The notes: generated by a model from the sequence alone, not told the origin. A stretch of DNA of 64,000 nucleotides from Psococerastis gibbosa (GCA_963971405.1 OZ020486.1:15647419-15711418); one strand, 5' to 3'; shown: positions 1 through 12,187, counted from the first letter of the stretch. Numbers and translations: made by a program.

Positions 1-100
1 TTTATTTATTTATTTCTTTTTAATTAATTTTTAGGCGCGGGACTTTTTCGAGTATTTGCGCCGGTCGGTGTGTGTGTACGGAGGTGTTGTCCGAAAATTG

Positions 101-217
101 GAAATGTAAGCAATATAATTTTAGAATGAAATTACTATTCAGCGAATTTGATTTGTTTACATTTTTAACCCGAAGAATAAGTTAATACCAATCGCCATAG
201 TAGGCCCGCTGAAGCAT
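101..217 (+). repeat. Family K inverted-repeat element, right half
   Basis: This shares with three other places (near 6.05, 58.0 and 58.36 kb) a motif reading TTGTTTACATTTTTAAC or its complement, followed by an AAGTTAATACCAATCGCCAT segment and then TAGGCCCGCTGAAGC. In the better copies the same motif occurs inverted at the other end, so this is the right part of a short foldback element. No coding frame is visible. The left end here is degraded. The family is inferred only from the four local copies. Confidence 0.55.
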
Positions 218-1039
218 ACAGTATATCTGTATTTACCACCATGTGATATTTCGACTATGTGTACCAATAATAACTTATACTGTAGTACAATGTGTCATGT
301 AACCCTTGTAGCTTGCAAGCCTATGGCAGTAGGTATTCAGCATGCAGTATCGGTACAGGACAGTGATACGATTAGCAACTCCCCGTGGGGCCCCTTCTGA
401 TAATTGCAGATGTCACTCCCCCCTCCCTCCCCCCCCCCTACAGGGATCACGTGACATTTAACTTGCCTCCCTGACACGAAATGACATCCAGTTGGTTCTC
501 ATCATGTAATAATACCCCAATAACATACGTTGTATAATTTCATCGTTGGGTATTACCATTAGCAATGGTTAGGGGTGAAATATATTTTCTTGGAAACTAC
601 AATAATTTTACTGTTGTATGTCAGCAACAGGGGGGGGGGGGTATAAATTTATAATCCCTCCCAAATGATTCCGCTACGGCTGCAGGTCGGGTTTGTACAG
701 AAAATGAGTGCACACTTTCCGTATACCGTACGCCAATCGTGCTGATGGCCTATTTGAATGTTTCAGATTCAATTATATCGTACACTTATCCTTCGTGCTC
801 ACAGGTGCTGTAAAATTCTGCGATTGTTCGCATGGGCCACTAGTTATTATTATTACTAAAAATGATTTTCGCAATTTTATTATAAATACCGTGACACCGT
901 ATATGCATATTATATTATATATATTTTATAAGTACTTCAGGAGAATAGTTGCTTGAAGCCGTTGCATATAGCTTCAATGCTTTCAATGGAAGATATTTTA
1001 TACACTTATTATATATATATACTGTATATATGTATTTAA
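218..1039. other. Non-genic AT-rich stretch
   Basis: No recognisable gene. It holds a C-run at 429-438, a 12-base G-run at 630-641 and AT-rich simple sequence (TA steps) at about 905-1035. Short open frames here have no recognisable motifs. Confidence 0.6.
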
Positions 1040-1327
1040 CTCGCCGAGCGTTACCGAGGAACTATAAGTGCACGAACACTCCAATGGACCGGTCACCTTT
1101 CAAGGATGTCCCCGACCAGGGCCGCGGCTAGGGTGTGGCAAGCCCAACCAGCAGGCAACCGACCACAGGGGCGACCTAGGAAGAGATAGTTGGACCAGCA
1201 ATTCGAGGATCTGAGAGCCTGCAACATCCATTTCGACGCATGGAGGCAGTTGGCGGAGAATCGCGCGCTTTGGAGGGGTTTGGTGCGACCGGCGAGAGGT
1301 CCTCACGGGCCGATGGAGCCACCTTAA
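1040..1327 (+). pseudogene. LINE reverse transcriptase C-terminal relic
   Basis: One frame reads 95 codons and ends at TAA 1325-1327, with a single internal TAG at 1187-1189. It reads LQWTGHLSRMSP, then GRPRKR, the stop, LDQQFEDLR and DAWRQLAENRALWRGL. This is the familiar tail of non-LTR retrotransposon polyproteins: an H-x-x-R-M segment, a GRPRKRW basic patch (the W codon is the one mutated to stop) and a W-x-x-L-A-x-x-R-x-x-W-R motif. The stop is followed at once by a (TGAA)n tail at 1328-1341, as in L2-like LINEs. It is 5'-truncated, and AT-rich sequence lies directly upstream. A retroelement origin is firm; the clade is a guess. Confidence 0.85.
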
Positions 1328-1390
1328 TGAATGAATGAATATACTTTATATTATATTTTATACACTTCGTCAGTATAGATAATTAATGTA

Positions 1391-1619
1391 CCGAAATTAG
1401 TGGATATAGAAAAACAGGGCTTGGAGGGATTCGAACCCACGATCCACACCTAACCGATTAATCGCTGCGCTCGATTCCAGCGGTTAAGACGACGTCCCGG
1501 TCAGGCGTAGATCGCGGGTTCGAATCCCGCCAAGCTCAGTTTTTCTATATCCCCTAATTTCGGTTATAACGAGGGGGTTACCTCTTCAACCAAGGTCAAT
1601 TTAATGTCAGTGTTATATA
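1391..1619 (+). repeat. Family A palindromic tRNA-like element, copy 1
   Basis: Two inverted arms (1391-1451 and 1503-1563) each carry a tRNA T-arm plus acceptor-like block, GGGTTCGAATCCCGCCAAG on the plus strand and its complement on the left. The spacer of this copy holds a pol III A-box-like stretch (CAGCGGTTAAGACGACG), so it may keep both internal promoter boxes. A tail follows that ends in ATGTCAGTGTTATATA, shared with the copies near 6.5 and 44.8 kb. It is best read as a tRNA-derived SINE or foldback element, not a working tRNA. Confidence 0.7.
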
Positions 1620-1914
1620 CTCCACATATAATACTGCAATATAATGTGTACGGTAGGTACCTTTGCTTTGGTGTGAAAATTTGTTTGAAGAAGTAGCAAG
1701 ACGTTGTAAGAGTTTTGGAGGGCCGCTTACTGTACCCTCAAAGTTAATTGGCAGTCCTCTTCAAATAAAGTCACTGGCCAGAGAAATAAACACTTTACCA
1801 ACTAACAAGGAACACGGAATGGACTAATTTTGCAGCCTATTTGACTTTCATCATGTCAAGTTTTTGTTGACCTTCCACTATTAGTCTAATTAAGTTGGTT
1901 CCTATGATTGCTTG

Positions 1915-1998
1915 AATAGTCTTGGTAAGGAATACTGGACGGCACCGCCATATTCCAATGCATAGATGTGCCGTTCTGACTCCTTACTGATACTTTTC
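1915..1998 (+). repeat. Family H MITE fragment
   Basis: The stretch containing GGTAAGGAATACTGGACGG, then TTCCAATGCATAGA and finally TTTTCTAGGACC, matches the interior and right part of the complete family H element at 18908-19109. The terminal repeats are eroded. It has no coding capacity. Confidence 0.5.
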
Positions 1999-1999
1999 T

Positions 2000-4900
2000 A
2001 GGACCCGCCATTAGTTTGTAGTTTTTATAGGCCTAGTTTCATTTTTAAAAAAATGCGGTATAATTTGATCTAGCTAGCATATTTTAAATGTATTAATATT
2101 ATTATGTTCCGAAGTATTAATTTTCTATTAACAACACCCCCCTCCCCACTTACAGTATAATACTGCCTGCTGAATTTCACTAGTTATATATATACAAATC
2201 GTTCGATACAGTGCTTATAAAATTGCTACGTAAAACAAACGTCTTTCACTTCAATCTGTAGCTCCTCAAAAGAGTTAATATCGCATATAGTTATGAATGA
2301 GACACCCCTGCTAAAAGTATTGTCGTAGGTACGTACAGTATCATCTCCATTTCATTCCGTCTTTGAAATGAAGTTTCTAACACATGCAAGTACAATAATG
2401 CATTTTATATGATACGATACAAAACGCATATGCATTTACACTTCAGAAGTAATAAATGCAATATTGCTATTTATCTTTCATTATATTCCTACCTTTGAAG
2501 AGATTCATTTTTCCCTACTGTAAGGAATATGAGAAAGTCCTTTAATGAAATTCGAGGGGATGATTCCAATATTCCACATGATCTCTGGAGCGGGAAAAAG
2601 GGGAGCTGTCTCATTGAAACTCAATGGAAATTTTAGTCCAAACATCCAAAGGGTGGACTACTTTGATACCTAGAGAATCATTTTTAATATGGACAGACTT
2701 GGGGTTTACAGGTTTTTTGTTGTTTTATCATTCTATTAATCTATTTACAATATTCCCAGCTCTAGAATGATAGAGGGCGGCCATCAAACCTACCCAGGTC
2801 TGCAAAATGCTGTATTGTAGCCCTTTGATTTCAATGGAAGTTGAAAGCACCATTTCGAGAGAGAAAAAAAGTCTCTTGCCGTGAACAAAAAAAATGTTAA
2901 TAAAACGAAGAGGAATGCTTGCAAAGACAAAGTCTAGGGAGCAAAAGTCTAGCATTACCAAATGGCGAAACTACGTTTTTGCTGGGATGTTGCCTTTGCT
3001 CATTTAAACGCGAAACCTAAAACAAAGTCGAAAAACGAGGTTCCCGTCACTTTCTTTGAAAGTCTGAAAAAGGAACAATGGAGGCTCTCTGGAGGCGGCA
3101 ACTCTGCAAAACTTGGCGGGAGATGTTAATTAAAAACAGAAAGAGAATATGCTGAGGAGGTCTCCCTTGTCTATACCTGCGGCGTTGCCGTGCTGCTGTC
3201 AATGCCGATAATGATCAGCTTCAAGATAACAGATTGTGGCAAGTCTATGAAATGCGACTTCTTATTTTCTTGTAATATAAAGGAATAATGCTGCTTTTTT
3301 ATATTCGATTTAAGACTGGGAGTCTGTCTGTAGGGCATAAGCCAGGCATTGGTTACGTATTTACTGTTTTAATTATGTAGATGATATTAATGGACCTAGC
3401 GTTTCAGAATTATATCATTAGACTGAACATTTAAGAAGGAAGGACTACCACAACAAAGAGCGGGTTCGCTGGTATAAAGATAGACGTTGTTTACGGGTGT
3501 AGATATTTTATTTATTTTAATTGTTTACAAGTGTAGATACTTAAATGCCATATGAAGTGTGCAAAAAATTAAATATTTCATCATCCTTTATTCACTACAA
3601 TTAAAATTGAAAAAGGGTACATTCGTTAAAGTTTGTTAGTAACCATTGCGTTGCCTGGTAACATGTTCCTCAATTTTTAAGATAGTTCTATTTAACGTAT
3701 CCCGAATGCACTCTATGTGCTATTGAAGGAATACAATAATAAGGTAGGGTAATCGGTGGAATCTCTATGTAGAATGGAAGTATTTGCTTCAAGGTATTAA
3801 TCGCCTATACTTAATCCATTATACTTAAATACAAACCCACCTAGTGCTCATCGAAGCAAAACTTCCTTCTGTTGAAGCATTTGCTCGGTTTGTAAGAAGT
3901 AAACGGTTTTACTTCTTTTTATGATTTCCCCTCGTTGTCTTAAAAGGTGGTTTGGGAGATATACTGCACTAGCTAATGAAAGATTTCACAATTAGCTTTT
4001 ATTCGAACATCGCCCTGGAAACTTAAGCAGAATTTTGTGGAATATATTATATTGGGCAAGAAAGTCAGAACGACTCGCGAAGGAAAAGTTTTGACAAACC
4101 TTTCCAATTTTGGCGGCAAAAACGGAGCAACAAGTTTAAAAGTGAGGAGTATTGTGGAAGTGCGTGCAGGGAGCTGACATATTGATGAATGATACACCTG
4201 CGAAAAGTAATATCCAAAACCATCAACTTTGCTGTTCTCAGGTATTTGCAATTGTCAAGGTATGAGATTTTAACTTTGAAATTAACATTTTCTTAGACCC
4301 AGTACACACGGGCGATTCGATCGCCAGTGATCTGAGGAGAAATTTGTCGTGGGAGCAGATGAGAAACGGTGCTAAACCTGGGAAAGCCGCAGCCTCCTGC
4401 AGCAGAATTTTTTCGCTGCAGAAGACGGCGGTTTTATCAGGTTTGGTCCCGTGAAAAATATCTAAGGTGCCGGCAATAAGACTTAAGTGTACACGATGCA
4501 CTATATGTGTACCCCAATTCACAAACCAAAATATAAATTTATAATGCCCGAAAAGCCATGTTTTTGCATGTGTCTATAAATAGTCATTCAAAATTATAAT
4601 AGGCTAATAAATAAAGTTACCACACTGTTCATTAGTCAAAAAATAGTGGCTGTGAATGTATGCAAAATTAACCAACAGGTAAAAACCAAAATAAATTATT
4701 CTTTGACAATTTTGTGAATTAGACAATATTGTTATCAAAAGAACTAATTATTGTCTTAAAGGGTATCAATAAGCCTAATATCCATTTGTAAAAAAGAAAA
4801 AAAAAATGAATTTCCGCCTTGTGTACTCTCGGAAGTAACTACTGTACACAAATAGGAAACTTACTTGCAAATAGAAGTTTCTAGAATTTACAATACAATG

Positions 4901-6053
4901 TAATTACTTGTGGTTACCTGCTTACTGTATAACTCACAGCTGTTGTTCAGCAAAGTGTGCTTTCCATTCACTAGAAATTCAACGATACGCCACGTTATCT
5001 AATAAGAACTACTTAGGAAATTACGCGTTTGCATCAAACTAAGTAATGTATACCATCAGTCTAAGTGAATAAAATCATTGTTAGAAAGCCACTCTGTAAT
5101 TTGTATGCTAGAAAGGCAGGACTAGCAGCGGATAAGGATATTATCAGTTAATCTATCAACGTCTTTCCAACGTCAGAAAACATTGTTTGCGTTAGAAAAT
5201 CTGACCCACTAAGAAGATTTCAACTTCCTCCAATGACTCCAAATGAAGAGAATCTTCTACTTATAAAAAGTTTCATTTCATTCATGGTCTCTCAGAGAGC
5301 TGTACAATATCTCTCTGATAATAAGCCTAGTGGTTTGTATGTTGTTGGATGGTCAATAATTAATCATAAATACAATAATGTAATATAAATAATAATTAAT
5401 GCAACATTATTAATTAGGTATTGAAATGCGATATTTCATACCACTCTCCGGGGAGTTATATAGGTTCTTATGGGGACTTTGTTCAATTATGTTGGATGTT
5501 GAATTTTACTTTATAATAAGTACCGAGTATTTTGAAACTATTCATTAATTCAAAAATGCTCTGACAATGTACTATACGAAGAAACATTTTTGTAAGGTAC
5601 AGCCAATTTTAGATTAGTTAGCATGGTCTAAATGTCCAGGTAATTTGGAATTATGTTTTATGCTCAATGCTTTATTAAAAACCACCAATGAAGCACATTC
5701 TAAGCATTAGAGTTGCATTATCCTAAAACTTATTTTCTACAATTCTTCACCAGAAGCTATGTAACAAATGACATAGTGAAACAGAAAACTTTCACAATGA
5801 ATAAATATTGCTATTAGTTTTCAATGCCATTTCTCTACTTACGTTCGGAACTTTACTTTGCAACAGTAAAATGTAAATCTTAAGTTTTCCTGATCCTCCA
5901 CTAAAGGAAATAAGGAATATTGTCAAATGTCTATCGAATTACCAATTGAATGTCTTCGGTTACAATCTATGTTCTAAAACAAAGCCTTTTGGTTTCGTCC
6001 CTCAGCAATAGTGGCCCCAATTTGCATGCATTACTTGTACCTGCGGCCCGATC
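2000..6053. other. Non-genic stretch without recognised features
   Basis: About 4 kb of AT-rich sequence without a frame I can assign. Small open frames at 2728-2961, 3973-4251 and 4238-4522 (minus strand) show no domain and overlap one another. A stretch at 4300-4500 is locally richer in GC (ACACACGGGCGATTCG onward) and resembles a MITE end, but no matching partner end was convincing. A perfect RFX X-box-like palindrome (GTTGCCTGGTAAC) sits at 3650-3662 without a nearby gene. Confidence 0.55.
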
Positions 6054-6197
6054 ATGGCGATTTTAATACCAGGGTTAATATTGTATAATACCCTGGTGTT
6101 AAAAATGTAAACAAGATAATTTTACAATGGAAAGTGCTATTCAAAATTTGTTTGTTTACAGTTTTAACCCCAGAAGTAAGTTAATACCAATCGCCAT
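6054..6197. mobile_element. Family K foldback element, complete copy
   Basis: It begins ATGGCGATT and ends AATCGCCAT. Inside, GTTAAAAATGTAAACAA near the left end is mirrored by TTGTTTACAGTTTTAAC near the right end. The two inverted blocks are separated by about 40 bases. It is too short to code. This copy is the one that shows the symmetric structure of the family. Confidence 0.6.
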
Positions 6198-6242
6198 AAT
6201 TGCCCACAGCAGTTCAAATAGCATGTAAAGTAAAACTACGCC

Positions 6243-6412
6243 GAGCAGAAAAATCAGGATAAGTTGACTGAGGCATTTTGTGCAAGTGCTACGCGATCTA
6301 CAGTAATCTTATAAATTATTTATACGAAGGATATTATCACTTGTAAGATGACTGTTGTTCGCGTCACACTGACACAGTATGCCTCAGTTGACTTACCCTG
6401 ATTTTTCTGCTG
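6243..6412. mobile_element. MITE with 33-bp terminal inverted repeats
   Basis: Arms at 6244-6276 and 6379-6411 are inverted copies matching at 31 of 33 positions by eye; the outer ends read AGCAGAAAAATCAGG. The interior is about 100 bases and noncoding. I could not find a convincing target-site duplication, so the superfamily is open. It lies directly downstream of a family K element. Confidence 0.7.
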
Positions 6413-6501
6413 TGACACATGGCTCAACTTAGCGTACAATAAATAGTTTTATACTCAACCTTCCTGTATTACGAATATATTACATTGTAGTATTATATAA
6501 C

Positions 6502-6690
6502 ACTGACATTAAATTAACTTTGGTTGAAGAGGTAATCTCCTCGTTATAACTGAAATTAGAGGATATGGAAAAAACTGGGCTTGGCGGGATTCGAACCCAC
6601 GATCGACGCCCCGGTTAGGCGTGGATCGTGGGTTCGAATCCCGCCAAGCCCAGTTTTTTCCATATCCTCTAATGTCGGTTAATACGAATA
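6502..6690 (-). repeat. Family A palindromic tRNA-like element, copy 2
   Basis: Arms at 6541-6610 and 6618-6687 form a nearly perfect 70-bp inverted repeat with a 7-base spacer. Each arm contains GGGCTTGGCGGGATTCGAAC or its complement, that is, a T-arm with B box plus an acceptor-like end. No A box remains. The tail seen downstream of copy 1 lies here on the left (6502-6540), so the element is inverted relative to copy 1. A short open frame across it (6509-6697) is only a by-product of the palindrome. Confidence 0.75.
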
Positions 6691-6699
6691 TAAACACAA

Positions 6700-6831
6700 T
6701 CTGTCGTTTCCCTTAATTGGTGGTCGAATAGCAATTGCTGAGGGCTAGTACTCTCCTGCCATTCAACATTGTATTATAGATGATCCTCGAAAACTATGTT
6801 CAGCAGCACAAAAGTGAATTTATTCATATTC

Positions 6832-6862
<31 letters not shown>

Positions 6863-9800
6863 TCTATATATAAATTTTCTTTCACTTGTCCGAACATGAG
6901 ATCTGAAATAATTTAGCTTTGATTTTGTTTCTTTAGTAGGGTTATTCTTCCGGGGTGAAGGATGCGGTGATTGAAATACTCGTAGGTACAATCACAATCA
7001 TGTATCGTATAAAGGTGACTCTTTATATCTGACTTAGAAAAGGAAATAAAGAATGAAAAGTGTCAAGTTCGGGGGTAGCGAAGATAGGGATTGTAGTTCT
7101 GCGGGCAATTTCCTCTTTATGATTCAGCAGGGTGGACATATCTACCATCAAACTCTACAATATCAATCAACATTCAAGTCCATTTCGAATGAATATTTTG
7201 ACAAATTGTTAAAAGTAATAATCCCAGAACAGTTTGGACCTGTCTGGAGATTTGGGATAAGACGAATATATCGTGTTGGAAAGAACAATTTTTCAATTTC
7301 ATATCAGCAGACCAAGTTGATTTAAAACAAAATACACGATCATAGCAATAAATCATGTGAGTTTGCTGACGTTTCGGCGATTTTCGTTTTAATTTGGAGC
7401 GGTTTTCCGACTTGGAGTTGACATGATTTTGATTGGTTCGCCATGTTTGCTGATATTGTTCTTCAGATGATTTAACGTTGCTTTGCTGCAGTGGGAGATA
7501 AATTGTAGTTGCAAATTAAATTTAACATTAATTTGCTCAATACTTCTGCACTGCGCGTTACACTCAGAAAAATTGTCGCTGGAATTCAGTTGTAGCCGAC
7601 TTTACGGATATACCATCGATTACGACATCACCACTATTGTTGTCATTATTGTGAGTGAATAGTGAAATACTTGGGAAGGGGGGGGGGGGGTGGGGGAGAG
7701 AAGAGAATGTTTGGACTTTGGCCGGACATTTGCCTCCCCTTGCATCTGATTAAGGCTTCAAACACCACTTCAGTTGGGCCCTTGCATTAAGTCGACAGCC
7801 AACCTTGTTCCTGTCTAAACTTTTAATGAGTGGAAAAGCTCTGAGCTGTAAAATCCACCAACTTGTCTCCGCTTTCATTGGAATGGGGATTCGGGTGGAA
7901 ATGATCGGAATTTAGAGACTGGTGCTCTATCTTATGGTTTTTAGCGCCAAATTGAAAGTGTTTTAAGACTTTGGAAAATCATTCAATGAAATGATTTTTA
8001 AATTAAACGATTATGTAACGATTAATAAAAGATTCTAGTGGGCTATGCTATATTTTGACTGTGACCCTCGGTTTTAATGCACCTGTTGTAGTATATAGTA
8101 TCTAGTCGTCTCGTAGATTCTTTTGTATATTACAAAATGATGAATTAAAAGTTTAAAACTAGCTCACTGTGGTTCCCATGTGTTGAGATCTTCTGCTTAA
8201 GTTGCGATTTTAGTTTTCAGCACTTCTCTTCATATTCTTCTCTATTCAGTTCGTCCTGGGCTGTTCTTTTGAGTTCCAAATAGGTTCCGCATTGCATATC
8301 CGACTTGAGGTCTTCAGCGTACGCCTTCCTATGTCGGACCCTAGAATAGATGCTCGTAATAGTAACTTCGATTATGATGTTAAGAATGTGTCCTTCATGT
8401 CTGATATGTTAACCCATCCAATATGCTCTTCTATAGTTGTGGTGGTGATTACAACCTTCCTTCGCTTGCTATCTAGCCTTTCTAGTCATCACCATTGTTT
8501 AGTAACTTTTTTAAATAACCATGTTAATAAATTACTCGTGTTTCTAGCCGAAGGCTTAGTCGATTAGGGACTGGAACAGTCTTTCATTCATCAGTATTTG
8601 TTACCGTGATTGACATAATGTACATATTCTATAGGAACTTTCTACAATAGACTCGAAACTTTTAATCTTTAATGAGTCAGTCTCAGTATCATCCTTCTCA
8701 AATTACTTCTTAAACTTTTAACTAGTTTAATTGTTCTAATTTATGTTCATGTAAATGGAGAAGAACTGCCAATATTACACAAAGTTAACGTTCATAATAA
8801 AATTATTTCATTGCTGTTCAAAAAACCATTGGCCTTAGTAAAAAAAAATAAAAAAAATAATACGATATCAATATACAACGATAAGGGAATTACAAAATAT
8901 ATTCAGGCACAATTTTTTTATGATGCTCTAAACTTTATTAGTCTCCAACCAACTGTGGGAAGCTCCAGAGGGAAGAGAATTTCCTTTTTAATACAATTTT
9001 TAATAACCGTTGAGTTTTTTCCAGCAAAGTGTCGGTAAACTTTATGTATATAACTATGGGGGTCTCGAACTGCTCAACAGCACTGCTCTAAGATCTCTTC
9101 TCCTTCGGCTTCTTATAGCGATGCTCGTGTTGTAGATATTTTTTCATTTCTCTTGATGAGATCATAAAACAAACATGGTTGTTCCTTAGAAAATACATTT
9201 TGTGGAGTGGGGTCGTCTCAGAAAATGTATAACTTTGATCTGCTCTCGTAAAATTTGAATGTTTTTCCTCCCTGGTTTTTATTTGTTATTTTATAGCTAT
9301 TGTGGACAGTGGACGTGGCATCGTTTATTATATCGTTTATTTTCTGGGGTTAAAGTTTATAGATTTTTTTTACTAGCGGTATTTTTTTTGCATAGATGGA
9401 ATATAACTTAAAGAGGGCAAAGTAACTAGGCTTTTGTCATTTTAGCGCTAAATCTGACAATTTCTCGTGAAATATCGATCATAAATGGGAAGTTAAAAAG
9501 TAAATGCTCCTCTACATTTTGATTTATGCAGTTGTAACAGTGCCTCAACTCTCTTCGATGTCTTTAATCTTACTAAACTGCTACGGCGATAGATATAAAA
9601 TTGAACATCCTGGTATTGATTGAATTGAAGGACTAATACGACGCATAAGCATAACATTGAACAATTTAGCTTTTAATGCATATTGATACAACTAGCTTAG
9701 ATGTACCATTCCGTGTCATTTTAATAAATTGTCAGATATGTACTTTGTACCACTAATATAATTCTTGCATGACAACATGCGGATAAATGATACGGACATT

Positions 9801-10400
9801 CTTGAATTATTAAATAAATTAAATGTCTTCATTCACCTCAGGAAGTCGAACTTACAGCAAATACGAAATAGATGTTGAAGATGCTGGGTATGGGGAAGTA
9901 TCTGGTCTTGCTATATAAATTTTAAAAAATATATAGCCTATATCACTGTGTTGTATTTCCAAAATCTTAATTCCTAGTGAAACCCGTTATGTAGCACTAT
10001 CGAAACCATTTTCAATACCAAGCAATATTTTAAGGAATGTAAATTAAGTGATTTGAAACACAATTGGGTCAGAGTTTGCTTTAACGCCCTTCGGTTATTA
10101 GAAGTTTTTATAATCTAATTAAAGCAACTGCATAAATTTCCCGTAATCCTGCTCGTCTCCCTCCGCAGTTGTTTAATATTCGAACAAGCTTCTTGTATTC
10201 TCCCTCTCTCTCTCTTTCCCGCCTTAAGTGAAAACTACGGCTTTGCCTTTATTGTAATGCATTGCTTTGTATTTTGTGAGAGACGCTAATATTGTTACTC
10301 TTTAAGTTTTTGCTTTTGTTTCCTTTGAATAAATATATGTCAGAAGATACCGACGCAATGAAAGTTCTTTTGGGTGTCGCCTGGTGTTATTTATATATAT
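6700..10400. other. Non-genic stretch without recognised features
   Basis: No recognised gene in about 3.7 kb. It includes TA microsatellite at 6835-6890, a 13-base G-run at 7678-7690 and a CT-rich tract near 10195-10220. Open frames at 7053-7325, 8292-8567 and 8811-9038 show no motif I recognise. Confidence 0.55.
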
Positions 10401-10779
10401 GTTTGTTTGTTTGTAATGCCTGCTTTTTTCAGTATTTCTGCTTTTAAGCAACTCTGTCAGCCTGGCGGGGGGAGTGAGTCTGTTTGTTAACATGAGGCAT
10501 CGTAATATCAGTCTCTTTCACCTCGGGGAAAGAGGAGTTGACTGACAGGGTGGACCTCCTGATTATAGTGGATTCTGAACCACTTGGGGAACATGGTAAT
10601 GTCACACGATTAAATCGGAGATGACCAGGACTGGACACGCACGTAGACTGACTGGTATAGTATTAGCGCGCTATCATGTCCCACCATGTTCCCCTGCCAA
10701 CGGTGTGCACACTACCATGTTTGCCGCAGTTTGAAACATACTCTACTCTTATGGATTCAACATAGTACGGCCGTTGGCT
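10401..10779 (-). mobile_element. Family D SINE, long type, minus strand
   Basis: Read on the minus strand it runs from AGCCAACGGCC to a 3' module containing CAGGCTGACAGAGTTGCTTA, then ends in an AAAC microsatellite (TTTG at 10402-10413 on the plus strand). It aligns along its length with the copy at 38029-38393. Target-site duplications are not clear. Frames through it (10302-10493, 10444-10638) are repeat sequence, not genes. Confidence 0.75.
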
Positions 10780-10809
10780 ATTGACTTATTTATTTTATTA
10801 ATATATATA

Positions 10810-11094
10810 CAGGCGCGGATCTAGAATGAGACCCAAGAGGGGGCTTAGTTTAAATTTCGATTTTTTTTTTTTTTTAAATAGGGCTGAAATATTGGGGTAT
10901 TACACATTTTCAGAGCAATGAGGGTTCTATATTATAGGTAATTAAAACTATTGAGCACAGGGGGGGCCCGGGGGTCTCCCCCGGGTTGAAAATTTGAGAA
11001 AAGTAGGACTGAAATAGTGGGGATTTTGCGCATTTTGTGGACCCTAATGAGGGGGCTATAGCCCCCCCCCCCCCGTAGCGTAGGTCCGCGCCTG
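10810..11094. mobile_element. hAT-like MITE
   Basis: The ends are CAGGCGCGGATCTAG and CGTAGGTCCGCGCCTG, an inverted pair with the CAG-type terminus usual in hAT transposons. The flanking 8-mers TATATATA (10802-10809) and TGTATATA (11095-11102) match at 7 of 8 positions, the duplication length hAT makes. The interior has G- and C-runs (C-run at 11062-11074) and no transposase, so it is non-autonomous. Confidence 0.75.
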
Positions 11095-11251
11095 TGTATA
11101 TACAGTATATATATATTGTTTATTATGTTTAAAACTGGGGAACTCCAATAGAGATAGTATGAATGTAAATATTAAACAATTCTAAAACCTACCGAAACTT
11201 TTAGGCCTGGCAGTGCAGTAACGTGCCATGGTCTTCAGCGCCCATTACATC

Positions 11252-11446
11252 ACCGAAATTAGAGAATGAATAAAAATAAGGACTTGGCGGAGTTCTCTTC
11301 GAACCCCCATCTATGTTTGCTTGGTCACCGTACGCGTGGGTACGAATCCTGCCAAGTCTAGATTTTTCTTCCAATTTCTGTTATAACGCCGAGGTTGCTT
11401 CTTGAAGACTTCAGACCATGTCAATTTAATGACTGTATTATATAAC
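11252..11446 (+). repeat. Family A tRNA-like element, copy 3 (degraded)
   Basis: It starts with CCGAAATTAGAGAATG, contains a decayed left arm (ACTTGGCGGAGTT) and a right arm with GTACGAATCCTGCCAAGTC, then the family tail ending near ACTGTATTATATAAC. It is the most diverged of the four copies, with mutations in the B box and acceptor. Confidence 0.6.
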
Positions 11447-11474
11447 ATATATATAACATATGTACATATATATA

Positions 11475-11672
11475 TTAATTGCTCATATCCTTGTTGAGTT
11501 TGTTTAACTTGGTTTCAGGCATTTTGTTTTGTAGCTGAGCTATATCGGGTTGAATTAAAACACAATACATCTCTTCAATTTGCCCAAGAACAATTCTATT
11601 TTCCTCTCGGCTGTGCAATGAATTTGACGTGTATTTTTCATATAGATTTGTTTCTTGATATCTTTTACCATT
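11475..11672 (-). pseudogene. Minus-strand coding relic, segment 1
   Basis: A stop-bounded minus-strand frame of about 65 codons without an ATG-led start encodes a hydrophilic peptide containing YEKYTSNSLHSREENRI and, further on, MPETKLNKLNKD. The same peptide recurs in a second minus-strand frame at 11927-12187. Upstream minus-strand frames (EKLIIEFGAMDFTVSL near 11.75 kb; HDREELDNMLQQRSKD near 11.86 kb) also look protein-like but lie in shifted frames. I do not recognise the family. A decayed gene or retroelement ORF is the likely reading; the plus-strand frames here are probably its shadow. Confidence 0.4.
11591..11658. repeat. 68-bp local duplication, first copy
   Basis: This segment (CAATTCTATTTTCCTCTCGG onward) recurs almost unchanged at 12013-12080, about 420 bases downstream, with only a handful of substitutions. 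The sequence around the two copies does not match, so it is a short segmental duplication rather than a tandem array. Confidence 0.8.
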
Positions 11673-11926
11673 TCATTTCATTTACACGATTGTTGCATAC
11701 AAATTTCCATCGTGGTCCCATAGCTCTTATAGTAAAGGAATTATCACATCTAAAGGCTTACAGTGAAATCCATTGCTCCAAATTCTATAATGAGCTTTTC
11801 CACTTCACTTCTCAGCAGAATTTGAAACACATCTATCTAACTTTTGTATCCTTGCTTCGCTGTTGCAACATATTATCCAACTCCTCCCTATCATGAATAC
11901 ATTTCACCTGAATTCGACTTTTCTGT

Positions 11927-12187
11927 TTAAAATCTTTCGGAAATGTTTACCAAACTTTCCCGTGTTTTTCCATTTAAGTAATGTTTTCCGCCATTTTCAC
12001 TTATGTCTTTGGCAATTCTATTTTCCTCTCGGCTGTGTAATGAATTTGACGTGTATTTTTCGTATGGATTTGTTTCTTGAAAGATTTGTTGGGAAAGATA
12101 GTTTTGACTTTGTTTTTCAGAAGTTATTGACGGAAATGGATTTAAATCGTTTAGTTTATAGGCAACACTCTTTGAATTGTTGTCATT
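11927..12187 (-). pseudogene. Minus-strand coding relic, segment 2
   Basis: An 86-codon stop-bounded minus-strand frame reads as a serine-, asparagine- and glutamate-rich hydrophilic protein: NPFPSITSEKQSQN, then YEKYTSNSLHSREENRI, then GKTRESLVNISERF and a stop. The central peptide is shared with segment 1 through the 68-bp duplication. The opposite strand carries a 196-codon frame (11863-12453), strongly hydrophobic and T-rich, which is what the antisense of an A-rich coding region would give. The function is unknown. An exon is possible but decay is more likely. Confidence 0.4.
12013..12080. repeat. 68-bp local duplication, second copy
   Basis: Partner of 11591-11658, same orientation. 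Confidence 0.8.

Noticed and set aside
3650-3662. RFX X-box-like palindrome GTTGCCTGGTAAC
   Set aside because: No gene lies nearby, and a single 13-base match in 64 kb is not decisive.
4290-4510. Possible MITE with ACACACGGGCGATTCG end
   Set aside because: No matching inverted end or target duplication could be found.
6509-6697. Minus-strand frame reading WRDSNPRSTPN
   Set aside because: It is the translation of the tRNA-like palindrome of family A.
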